NCBI GenBank assembly: GCA_035502995.1
Contig: DATJTW010000085.1
Span: 25,792-89,791 of the forward strand
Length of the DNA stretch: 64,000 nt
Reading direction: 5' to 3'
From: CADEED01 sp035502995
GTDB lineage: Bacteria; Pseudomonadota; Gammaproteobacteria; Steroidobacterales; Steroidobacteraceae
Of the stretch, positions 44,945-52,378 are shown in pieces. A program made the position numbers and the translations under genes. Position 1 is the stretch's first letter. Every line of letters begins with the position of its first letter. The notes beneath the pieces were generated by a model. The model worked only from the letters and a program-made list of their open reading frames with translations, was not told where the DNA came from and searched no databases.

Positions 44945-46636
44945 ATGGATTTCGATGCCATCGTCGTGGGCTCGGGGATCAGCGGCGGCTGGGTCGCGAA
45001 GGAACTGTGCGAGCGCGGTCTGCGCACGCTGGTGATCGAGCGTGGCCGCAACGTCACGCACCGCGACGACTACAACGACTTCGCCACGCCGTGGCAGATC
45101 CCGAACCGCGGCCTGGTCGCGCAGGACGAGATCGCGAAGCACTACGCGATCCAGAGCACCAACCCGGCCTTCAACTCGGCGACCAAACAATGGTGGGTGC
45201 GCGACAGCGAGCATCCCTACGCGACGCCGACCGATCGTCCGTACAGCTGGATCCGCGGCTATCACCTCGGCGGCCGCTCCATCACCTGGGGACGGCAGAC
45301 GTATCGCATGGGCGACGTCGACTTCGGCGCCAACAAGCTGGACGGCAACGGCATCGACTGGCCGATTCGCTACGCGGACATCCAGCCCTGGTACGACCGC
45401 GTCGAGCGTTTCGCCGGTGTGTCCGGCGCGAACGAAGGGCTCGAGCACCTGCCCGACGGGCAGTTCCTGCCGCCGCTCGAGCTCAACTGTCTCGAGACGT
45501 CGTTCAAGCAGCGCATCGAGCAGTACTACCCGACGCGGCGTGTGACGCCGGGCCGCTGCGCGCATCTCACCGAGCCGACGGCCGAGCACATCGCGCTGGG
45601 CCGCGGGCCTTGCCAGTCGCGCAACGTCTGCGAGCGTGGCTGCGGCTACGGCGCGTATTTCTCGTCGCTGTCGGCGACGCTGCCCGCCGCGAAGAAGACC
45701 GGCAATCTCACGATCCTCACGGATTACATCGTCGAACGGCTCGACTACGACCATGCGAAGCGCCGCGTCTCCGGCGTGCGCACGATCGATTCGAACACCG
45801 GGCAGGGTCGCAGCTACCAGGCGCGCGTCGTGTTCATGTGCGCCTCGACCATCGCGACGACGCAGGTGCTGCTCGCCTCGCGCTCCGAATATTTCCCGCA
45901 CGGACTCGGCAACCGCTCGGACGCGCTCGGCCGCCACCTGATGGACCACGTCGTCGGCATCGGCGCGAGCGGCACGCACCCGGGCTTCCTCGATCGCTAC
46001 TACTACGGCCGTCGGCCGAGCGGTTTCTACGTGCCGCGGTACATCAACATCACAGAGAACGCCGACGTCGATTTCATCCGCGGCTTCGGCTTCCAGGGTT
46101 ACTCCGGCCGCAGCAGCTGGCAGCGCGCGGAGAAGGAGACGGGCGTCGGTGCCGATCTCAAGCAACGTCTGCGTGATCCCGGCCGCTGGGAAATGACGCT
46201 GGTGGGTTACGGTGAGATGCTGCCGCACGCCGACAACCGCGTGACGCTCGACGAACGGCGCCGCGACAAGTGGGGCATCCCGCTGGTCCACATCGATTGC
46301 TCGCACGGCGAGAACGAACGGCGGCTGGCCGAGCGCGCCAACCAGGACGCGGTCCGCATGCTGATCGCCGCGGGTTTCGAGAACGTCGCGCCGCTCGGCG
46401 CCGTCAAGCCGCCGGGCTCGTCGGTGCACGAGATGGGCACCGCCCGCATGGGCCGCGACCCGGCGACCTCGGTGCTCAACGGGCACAACCAGGCACACGA
46501 CATCTCGAACCTGTTCGTCACCGACGGTTCGTGCATGACGTCCACCGGGTCGGTGAATCCGTCGCTGACCTACATGGCGCTGTCGGCGCGGGCCGCCAAC
46601 TACGCCGCGGACCTGCTGGGGTCCGGTGAGATCTGA
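44945..46636 (+). CDS. GMC family FAD-dependent dehydrogenase
   Basis: The large catalytic subunit of a gluconate-dehydrogenase-type complex, 563 residues. It has the FAD-binding motif VVGSGISGGWVAKELCERG near the N-terminus, GGRSITWGRQTYRM, a Cys-containing segment CQSRNVCERGCGYG (about 224-237), and the C-terminal HEMGTARMG and VTDGSCMTSTGSVNPSLTYMALSARA regions with the active-site His/Asn positions. Relatives oxidise sugars or sugar acids in the periplasm and pass electrons to a cytochrome c subunit. No such cytochrome gene is adjacent, so the acceptor is unknown. It is coupled to the preceding small subunit. Confidence 0.9.
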   Translation: MDFDAIVVGSGISGGWVAKELCERGLRTLVIERGRNVTHRDDYNDFATPWQIPNRGLVAQDEIAKHYAIQSTNPAFNSATKQWWVRDSEHPYATPTDRPYSWIRGYHLGGRSITWGRQTYRMGDVDFGANKLDGNGIDWPIRYADIQPWYDRVERFAGVSGANEGLEHLPDGQFLPPLELNCLETSFKQRIEQYYPTRRVTPGRCAHLTEPTAEHIALGRGPCQSRNVCERGCGYGAYFSSLSATLPAAKKTGNLTILTDYIVERLDYDHAKRRVSGVRTIDSNTGQGRSYQARVVFMCASTIATTQVLLASRSEYFPHGLGNRSDALGRHLMDHVVGIGASGTHPGFLDRYYYGRRPSGFYVPRYINITENADVDFIRGFGFQGYSGRSSWQRAEKETGVGADLKQRLRDPGRWEMTLVGYGEMLPHADNRVTLDERRRDKWGIPLVHIDCSHGENERRLAERANQDAVRMLIAAGFENVAPLGAVKPPGSSVHEMGTARMGRDPATSVLNGHNQAHDISNLFVTDGSCMTSTGSVNPSLTYMALSARAANYAADLLGSGEI

Positions 46637-46639
46637 GCG

Positions 46640-46993
46640 TCAGCCCTTGCCGCCCCGTCGCGGCCGTACGCGCACCACGAGCTCCCGGAAGTCGGGCGTG
46701 ACCTTGCGCACCTCGGGCTCGATCTCGGCCAACGCGAACCGCATGCGCGCGGCCCAGGCGGAGGAGTCCGCCAGCACCGTAATCCGTCCACTATTCAAGG
46801 TGATGGCGTTTACCTTATTCGCCAAATCCGCACCCAACGCCTTCATCACTGTGACGTGCCACTCGGACGCTTCCGGGGCCGACAGGGCACGCTGGGCCAG
46901 AGCTGGCAGACGCGCCGAGATTAAGTCGCCGACCGTTCGCGGCGGGGCTGACGGCCGGACTAATTGCTTGTCTCGAAAGGGTCTTTTGGGCAT
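46640..46993 (-). CDS. dciA: DciA family replicative-helicase loader (DUF721)
   Basis: A 117-residue protein of the DUF721 family. DciA is the ancestral loader of DnaB helicase in bacteria without DnaC. The KH-like core contains LPALAQRALSAPEASEWHVTV and the segment LTVLADSSAWAARMRFALAEIE-like pattern (ITVLADSSAWAARMRF). The basic C-terminus VRVRPRRGGKG is typical. The start is the ATG at 46993; further upstream the frame is open only because of antisense composition. It is divergent from the M23 peptidase gene, 105 bp away, the usual context upstream of secA. Confidence 0.88.
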   Translation of the reverse strand: MPKRPFRDKQLVRPSAPPRTVGDLISARLPALAQRALSAPEASEWHVTVMKALGADLANKVNAITLNSGRITVLADSSAWAARMRFALAEIEPEVRKVTPDFRELVVRVRPRRGGKG

Positions 46994-47098
46994 AGTTTCG
47001 CGCCTGCTGGGCCTTACGGTTTCGCCTGAGCTGCTGAGGATGCCAGCCATGTGCAAGTCTTTGAAGAATAAAGACCACCGCGTTTCGGGGCTCGCGCG

Positions 47099-48013
47099 AT
47101 GAACATCATTTTCTTCTCGCGCCGCGAAGGGCGTGCGAAGCATTTCAACCTCGCTCATCCGCTCGCCGTTGCCGCGTTCTCGACCGTGCTCGTCGCCATC
47201 CTGGCGGCCGCTTTCAGCCTGGGTTTGAAGATCGGCGAGGGCAAGCAGGCGCCGCGCAGCGTCTCCACGTGGTCGGCGACGCTCGCCGAGCAGCAGACCG
47301 AAATCAAGGAACTGAAGGCCGAGTTGCAGCGCCGTGTCGACGCGGTCGCCATGCGCATCGGCCAGATGAACGCCCACGTGATCCGCCTGGACGCGCTGGG
47401 CAAGCGCCTCACGCAGATGGCCAACATCGACAACCGCGAATTCGACTTCGACAGCACGCCGGCCATGGGCGGTCCCGAGTCGGACATCGGCGTGGCCTCG
47501 CAGGTGCCGGACCTCACGGCCATGCTGAATGGCCTCGAAGCCAAGATTTCCTCGCGCGATGCGCAGATGGCGGCACTCGAGAACGCGCTGCTGTCCAAGA
47601 AGCTCGACGAGCAGATCCGCCCGGACGGCCGGCCGGTGCGTGAAGGTCACATCTCCTCGTATTTCGGCGAGCGCCAGGATCCGTTCAACGGCCACCAGGC
47701 GTTCCACAAAGGCATCGATTTCGCCAGTCCGCAGGGCGCCGACGTGGTCGCGGTGGCGGCCGGCGTGGTCACCTTCGCCGGCGAAAAAGCCGGCTACGGC
47801 AATCTCGTCGAGATCAGCCATGGCAACGGCCTGATCACCCGCTACGGCCACAACCAGGCGCTGGCCGTGGGCCTGGGCCGCACGGTCGCGCGCGGCGACA
47901 CGCTGGCCTACGTCGGCTCCACGGGCCGCTCGACGGGCCCGCACGTGCACTTCGAAGTGCTCAAGGATGGCCGGCAGATCGATCCGTTGACCTTCATCGG
48001 CCGGAACGAATAG
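47099..48013 (+). CDS. M23 family peptidoglycan endopeptidase, membrane-anchored
   Basis: A 304-residue LytM-type zinc peptidase. One membrane span (about 24-44), a coiled coil (about 60-105, LAEQQTEIKELKAELQRR) and a linker precede the M23 domain. Zinc ligands are in HKGIDF (about 203-208) and HVHFE (about 282), with GYGNLVEISHGNGLITRYGH between them. All catalytic residues are in place, so it should be active on crosslinked peptidoglycan. It lies between dciA and secA, as in many gammaproteobacteria. The stop overlaps the first bases of a palindromic repeat that likely ends the transcript. Confidence 0.92.
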   Translation: MNIIFFSRREGRAKHFNLAHPLAVAAFSTVLVAILAAAFSLGLKIGEGKQAPRSVSTWSATLAEQQTEIKELKAELQRRVDAVAMRIGQMNAHVIRLDALGKRLTQMANIDNREFDFDSTPAMGGPESDIGVASQVPDLTAMLNGLEAKISSRDAQMAALENALLSKKLDEQIRPDGRPVREGHISSYFGERQDPFNGHQAFHKGIDFASPQGADVVAVAAGVVTFAGEKAGYGNLVEISHGNGLITRYGHNQALAVGLGRTVARGDTLAYVGSTGRSTGPHVHFEVLKDGRQIDPLTFIGRNE

Positions 48014-48125
48014 GGACATTCCTGATTCGCAGGAAAAAAGGGGACGGGCCTCCGCGGCCTGTCCCCTTTTTTCCTTGGTGACCCCGAAGCGCCCGATAAG
48101 GTCGGTGCGAATCAGGAATGTCCCT
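48012..48125. repeat. Nested palindromic repeat between the M23 gene and secA
   Basis: An outer perfect 20-bp inverted repeat (48012-48031 with 48106-48125, AGGGACATTCCTGATTCGCA and its complement) encloses an inner hairpin with 19-bp arms (48032-48050 with 48056-48074, one G-U) and a TCCGC loop. The inner arms contain a run of A on one side and T on the other, so it can act as a terminator in both directions. It belongs to the same GGGGACA-type family as the repeats at 51162 and 52058. The rest of the gap to secA (48126-48311) holds only a small ACCCGA/TCGGGT hairpin at 48214-48228. Confidence 0.8.
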
Positions 48126-48311
48126 GTGCTCGCACCTGACGCCTTGCAGCGCAGCCCTCCCGACCCCAGACAGGCCCCCACGCATCGTGCCGCTGCGTCG
48201 CGCTGAAACCAGTACCCGAGCTTCGGGTCTATCCGTAGAATACCGGCCCGGCCTGGCAGCACGTATTCCTAAGTGTCTGTCCGCCTTGAAGTTTTTTCGC
48301 AAGGATTTCTC

Positions 48312-51161
48312 GTGCTCAATCTCCTGACGCGGCTCTTCGGCAGCCGCAACGACCGCATCGTCAAGGGTTACGAGGCCACGGTGCGCAAGGCGGCGACCTT
48401 CGAGCAGGCGCTGCAGGCGCTGAGCGACGAGGCGCTGGGCGCGAAGACCCCCGAGTTCCGCAAACGCCTGGCCGAGGGCCAGAAGCTCGCCGACATCGCC
48501 CCCGAAGCCTTTGCCGTGGTCCGCGAAGCCGCGCGTCGCACGCTGAAGATGCGGCACTTCGACGTGCAGCTGATCGGCGGTCTCACGCTGAACGACGGCC
48601 GCATCGCCGAGATGCGCACCGGCGAAGGCAAGACGCTGATGTCGACGCTGGCCGCGTATCTCAATGCGCTGCCGGGCGAGGGCGTGCACGTCGTCACCGT
48701 CAACGAATACCTGGCGAGCCGCGACGCGGAGTGGATGGGACCCATCTACCGCTTCCTCGGTCTCACCGTCGGCGTGATCCGCAACCAGCAGGATCCGGAC
48801 GAAAAGCGCGCGGCCTACCGCGCCGACATCACGTACGGCACGAACAACGAATTCGGCTTCGACTACCTGCGCGACAACCTGGCGTTCCACCTGAACGACC
48901 GCGTGCAGCGCGGCCTCGCGTTCGCGATCGTCGACGAAGTGGACTCGATCCTCATCGACGAGGCGCGCACGCCGTTGATCATCTCCGGCCCGGCCGAGGA
49001 GAACGACGAGCTGTACATCAAGGTGAACAAGCTCGTGCCGCGCCTCAAGATCCAGATCGGCGAAGAGGACAAGGGCGACGACTTCAAGCCCGGCGACTAC
49101 ACCGTCGACGAGAAGCAGAAGCAGACGCACCTCACCGAGGCCGGCCACGAACAGGTCGAGCAGCTGATGCTCGAGTCGGGCCTGCTGCGCGAAGGCGAGT
49201 CGCTGTACGACCCGTCGAACATCCGGCTGATGCATCACCTGAACGCGGCGCTGCGCGCGCATGCGATCTACAAGCGCGACGTCGAATACATCGTGCGCAA
49301 TGGCGAAGTGATCATCGTCGACGAATTCACGGGCCGCACGATGCCCGGTCGCCGCTGGTCCGATGGCCTGCACCAGGCCGTCGAGGCGAAGGAAGGCGTG
49401 AAGGTGCGCGCGGAGAACCAGACCGTCGCGTCGATCACGTTCCAGAACTACTTCCGCCTCTACAAGAAGCTCTCCGGCATGACCGGCACCGCCGACACAG
49501 AAGCGCCGGAGTTCATGCAGATCTACGGCCTGGAAGTGGTCGTGATCCCGACCCACAAACCGATGATCCGCAAGGACAACGCGGACTTCGTCTATCTGAC
49601 GCAGAACGACAAGTTCAAGGCGATCATCGAGGACATCGAAGATTGCGTGAAGCGCGAGCAGCCCGTGCTGGTCGGCACCACGTCGATCGAGACGTCGGAG
49701 CTGCTGTCGGGCGTGTTGTCGCAGAACAAGATCGCGCACGACGTGCTGAACGCGAAGCAGCACGAACGCGAGGCGCACATCGTCGAGAACGCCGGCATGC
49801 CGGGCAAGGTGACGATCGCCACGAACATGGCCGGTCGCGGTACCGACATCAAGCTCGGTGGCAATCTCGACGCGGAGCTCGAAGCCGCGGCGAAGGAGGC
49901 CGGCGAGGCCGGACTCGACGAAGTCACCGCCGCGCGCCTGCGCGCGGAACACCAGGCGCGCCAGGACAAGGTGCTGGCCGCCGGCGGCCTGCACATCATC
50001 GGCACCGAGCGCCACGAATCCCGCCGCATCGACAACCAGCTGCGCGGCCGTTCGGGCCGCCAGGGCGACCCCGGTTCGAGCCGCTTCTATCTATCGATGG
50101 AAGACAACCTGATGCGCATCTTCGGTGACCCCGCGCGCACGAAGAAGTGGCTGGCGATGGCCGGCATGAAGGAAGGCGAGGTCATCGAGAGCGGCATGCT
50201 CACGCGCCAGATCGAGAAGGCGCAGCGCAAGGTCGAGGCGCACAACTTCGACGTGCGCAAGCAGCTGCTGACGTTCGACGACGTCGCCAACGACCAGCGC
50301 AAGGTCATCTACCAGCAGCGCACCGAGCTCATGGGCGCGGACAACCTCGCCGATGCCGTGCGCGGCATCCGCCAGGAAGTGGTCGGCGGCCTGCTCGACC
50401 AGTACCTGCCTAACAACGTCAGCCACGAGGAGTGGAACCTCGACGGGCTCGCGAAGGCCATCGAGAAGAATTTCGCGACGCAGATCGATCCCGTGCAGTG
50501 GTTGAAGGACCAGCCGGATCTCGAGGAGTCGGTGCTGCGCGGCCGGATCATCGGCGCCATCGATGCGACCTACGACGCGAAGGTCGAGCGCATCGGCAAG
50601 GACAACGACGGCAACGTCATCATGCGGTTCTTCGAGAAGGACATCATGTTGCGCGTGCTCGATCAGCAGTGGCGCGATCACCTGGCCGCGATGGACTACC
50701 TGCGCCAGGGCATCCACCTGCGCGGCTACGCGCAGAAGGACTACCGATTCGAGTACAAGCGCGAGGCGTTCGAGCTGTTCGCGGCGATGCTCGAGCGCAT
50801 CAAGTTCGACACCGTGACGATCCTGTCGTCGCTCGACGTGCAGATCAAATCGCGCGAGCAGATCGAGCGCGAGGAAGAGGCACGTCGCGCGCGCCTGAAC
50901 CAGCGCCTGCAGGCGCAGCATGCGGAAGCCGCGTCGCTGTCGCAGCTCGGCAGCGCCGACGATGCGCAGGCGCAGGCCGAAGCCGCCGAGGCGGCCGCGG
51001 CGCAGGGTGGCGTGCCACAAGGCCGGCCCGCGCAGGCGCCGCGCCTGCCGCCGCAGCAGCCCGTGCGTGTCGCGCCGAAGGTCGGCCGCAATGCGCCGTG
51101 CCCCTGCGGCAGCGGCAAGAAGTTCAAGAACTGCCACGGCGTCCTCGAAGGCGTGGAGTAA
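48312..51161 (+). CDS. secA: Preprotein translocase ATPase SecA
   Basis: The motor that drives proteins through SecYEG. The 949 residues contain Walker A RTGEGKT (about 102-108), DEVDSILIDEARTPLI, the crosslinking domain, the second nucleotide domain with TNMAGRGTDIKLGG and GRSGRQGDPG, the helical scaffold, a Gln/Ala/Pro-rich linker and the C-terminal zinc site CPCGSGKKFKNCHG that binds SecB and ribosomes. The start is a GTG at 48312 with AAGGAT 5 nt upstream, giving the E. coli-like N-terminus LNLLTRLFGSRNDR. The stop directly precedes another palindromic repeat. Confidence 0.97.
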   Translation: MLNLLTRLFGSRNDRIVKGYEATVRKAATFEQALQALSDEALGAKTPEFRKRLAEGQKLADIAPEAFAVVREAARRTLKMRHFDVQLIGGLTLNDGRIAEMRTGEGKTLMSTLAAYLNALPGEGVHVVTVNEYLASRDAEWMGPIYRFLGLTVGVIRNQQDPDEKRAAYRADITYGTNNEFGFDYLRDNLAFHLNDRVQRGLAFAIVDEVDSILIDEARTPLIISGPAEENDELYIKVNKLVPRLKIQIGEEDKGDDFKPGDYTVDEKQKQTHLTEAGHEQVEQLMLESGLLREGESLYDPSNIRLMHHLNAALRAHAIYKRDVEYIVRNGEVIIVDEFTGRTMPGRRWSDGLHQAVEAKEGVKVRAENQTVASITFQNYFRLYKKLSGMTGTADTEAPEFMQIYGLEVVVIPTHKPMIRKDNADFVYLTQNDKFKAIIEDIEDCVKREQPVLVGTTSIETSELLSGVLSQNKIAHDVLNAKQHEREAHIVENAGMPGKVTIATNMAGRGTDIKLGGNLDAELEAAAKEAGEAGLDEVTAARLRAEHQARQDKVLAAGGLHIIGTERHESRRIDNQLRGRSGRQGDPGSSRFYLSMEDNLMRIFGDPARTKKWLAMAGMKEGEVIESGMLTRQIEKAQRKVEAHNFDVRKQLLTFDDVANDQRKVIYQQRTELMGADNLADAVRGIRQEVVGGLLDQYLPNNVSHEEWNLDGLAKAIEKNFATQIDPVQWLKDQPDLEESVLRGRIIGAIDATYDAKVERIGKDNDGNVIMRFFEKDIMLRVLDQQWRDHLAAMDYLRQGIHLRGYAQKDYRFEYKREAFELFAAMLERIKFDTVTILSSLDVQIKSREQIEREEEARRARLNQRLQAQHAEAASLSQLGSADDAQAQAEAAEAAAAQGGVPQGRPAQAPRLPPQQPVRVAPKVGRNAPCPCGSGKKFKNCHGVLEGVE

Positions 51162-51231
51162 TGGGGACAGTCCCCCTGGTTCTCTCGAATCAGTGCTAGC
51201 AAAAGGGGACAGTCATGAACGGGACTGTCGT
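51162..51231. repeat. GGGGACAGTC-type repeats between secA and mutT
   Basis: TGGGGACAGTCCCC begins right after the secA stop, and AAAAGGGGACAGTC occurs again at 51201-51214. GACAGTC (51208-51214) pairs with GACTGTC (51223-51229) around the mutT start codon. These are short versions of the repeat family at 48012 and 52058. Confidence 0.65.
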
Positions 51232-51643
51232 GGATAAGCCCAGGCTGCGCGTGGTCGCGGCAGCGCTGTTCGATGAACATCAGCGCGTGCTCATCGCCGA
51301 ACGACCCGCCGGCAAACACATGGCCGGCTGGTGGGAATTTCCCGGTGGCAAGGTGGCGCCCGGAGAGACCGACGTCGCCGCACTCGAGCGCGAACTGCGC
51401 GAGGAGCTGGGCATCGAGGCGCGCACCGAAGCCGAGATCATGACGCTCTCGCACGAGTATCCGGACCGCATCGTCGATCTCGTGCTGCTGCGCGCGCGGC
51501 TGCTGAGCGGTGAGCCCCGCGGCCTCGATGGCCAGGCTCTGAAGTGGGTGGACTGCGCTGCACTCGCCGGCGAGCGCCTGCTGCCGGCTGACGAGCCGTT
51601 CATCGCGGCATTGCAGTTGCTATCATCGCCCGCACTCAATTGA
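51215..51643 (+). CDS. mutT: 8-oxo-dGTP diphosphatase MutT (NUDIX hydrolase)
   Basis: A NUDIX enzyme that hydrolyses 8-oxo-dGTP and prevents A:T to C:G transversions. The 142 residues contain a complete Nudix box, from GGKVAPGE to RELREELGI. The position directly after secA is the same as in E. coli. The ATG at 51215 has AAAGGGG a few bases upstream, but this ATG and its ribosome site are part of a palindromic repeat, and the first five residues (MNGTV) are encoded by the repeat arm. A GTG at 51230, just after the repeat, is the alternative start and would give the more usual short N-terminus. Confidence 0.9.
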   Translation: MNGTVVDKPRLRVVAAALFDEHQRVLIAERPAGKHMAGWWEFPGGKVAPGETDVAALERELREELGIEARTEAEIMTLSHEYPDRIVDLVLLRARLLSGEPRGLDGQALKWVDCAALAGERLLPADEPFIAALQLLSSPALN

Positions 51644-51666
51644 CCCCATCCAGACGGGATACCGAC

Positions 51667-52056
51667 ATGGCGCAGGATCAGCAGCAGCTACCCGAAATCA
51701 AGCTCGACGCGACGCAGCTCTACCGCGAAGAGATCTTCACCGACCGCAAGGCGGGCACGTTGCGCCGGCTGACGCCCGTGACGGGCACGGGTGCCGACGA
51801 CAGCTCGCGCCCGGTGCTGTATTCGGGCCAGACGCAGCTGCTGACGCCCGCCGGTGTGTTGCCGCTGGCGTTCGAGCTCGAGGCGACCTCGCTCGAGGAC
51901 GCGTGCAACAAGTTCCCCGAGGCCGTGAAGGTCGCGATCGAACAGGCCATCGAAGAGGCGCGCGAGATGCGTCGCGAGCAGGCGTCGAGGATCGTGGTGC
52001 CGGAGGCCGGCGGCGGCATGGGCGGACCGCCCGGCGGCGGCCGAATCAAGTTGTAA
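51667..52056 (+). CDS. Conserved hypothetical protein, small and soluble
   Basis: A 129-residue protein without signal or membrane segment. It starts MAQDQQQLPEIKLDATQLYREEIFTDR, has an internal beta-rich part (SSRPVLYSGQTQLLTPAG, LPLAFELEATSLEDA) and an amphipathic helix (AIEQAIEEAREMRREQA), and ends with a Gly-rich tail MGGPPGGGRIKL. I recall similar proteins in related gammaproteobacteria annotated only as cytoplasmic or hypothetical, so it is real but unnamed. ATG 51667 was chosen; a TTG at 51640 overlapping the mutT stop is possible but weaker. It follows mutT by 23 bp and may be cotranscribed with secA-mutT. The 3' side is bounded by a large palindromic element. Confidence 0.7.
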   Translation: MAQDQQQLPEIKLDATQLYREEIFTDRKAGTLRRLTPVTGTGADDSSRPVLYSGQTQLLTPAGVLPLAFELEATSLEDACNKFPEAVKVAIEQAIEEAREMRREQASRIVVPEAGGGMGGPPGGGRIKL

Positions 52057-52057
52057 T

Positions 52058-52369
52058 GGGGACATTCCTCGTTTGCTAGGAAACGGGGACAGTCCTCCCG
52101 GGCGGCCGCCGGCTTGGCGTTTCATCTTCCTTTTCCGCTCCGGGAGATCGCGCTTCTAGAAATTCCGGACGGAATTTCCAGGCGTTCGTTCGTCGCTCAC
52201 TGCGCGCCTTCACATCTGCAAAATTGGCCAGTCTTTGTGCGCACTACAGCGGCGCGCGGCCGTTCGCTCCTCACCGATCTCCAGGAGCGAAAAAGGAAGA
52301 TGAAACGCCAAGCCTGCGACCACCGTCGGCGTGACTGTCCCCGTTTGCCAGGAAACGGGGACTGTCCCC
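52058..52369. repeat. Composite palindromic element of about 312 bp
   Basis: This gene-free stretch between two convergent genes is one nested palindrome. The outer blocks 52058-52097 and 52331-52369 are inverted, imperfect copies of each other, with the GGGGACA and TGTCCCC cores at the ends. Inside are 40-bp arms at 52111-52150 and 52275-52314 with two mismatches. In the centre GAAATTCC and GGAATTTC form a small hairpin near 52158. The right outer block also folds on itself: 52337-52346 with 52353-52362. There is no transposase gene inside, so it looks like a non-autonomous (MITE- or BIME-like) element. It begins one base after a stop codon and ends 9 bp before the stop of the opposing gene. 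Confidence 0.82.
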
Positions 52370-52378
52370 ATCACGGCG

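Noticed and set aside
46994..48262. Upstream extension of the dciA frame across the M23 peptidase gene
   Set aside because: The extension lies antisense to a gene with a complete zinc site; the dciA family starts at the ATG at 46993.
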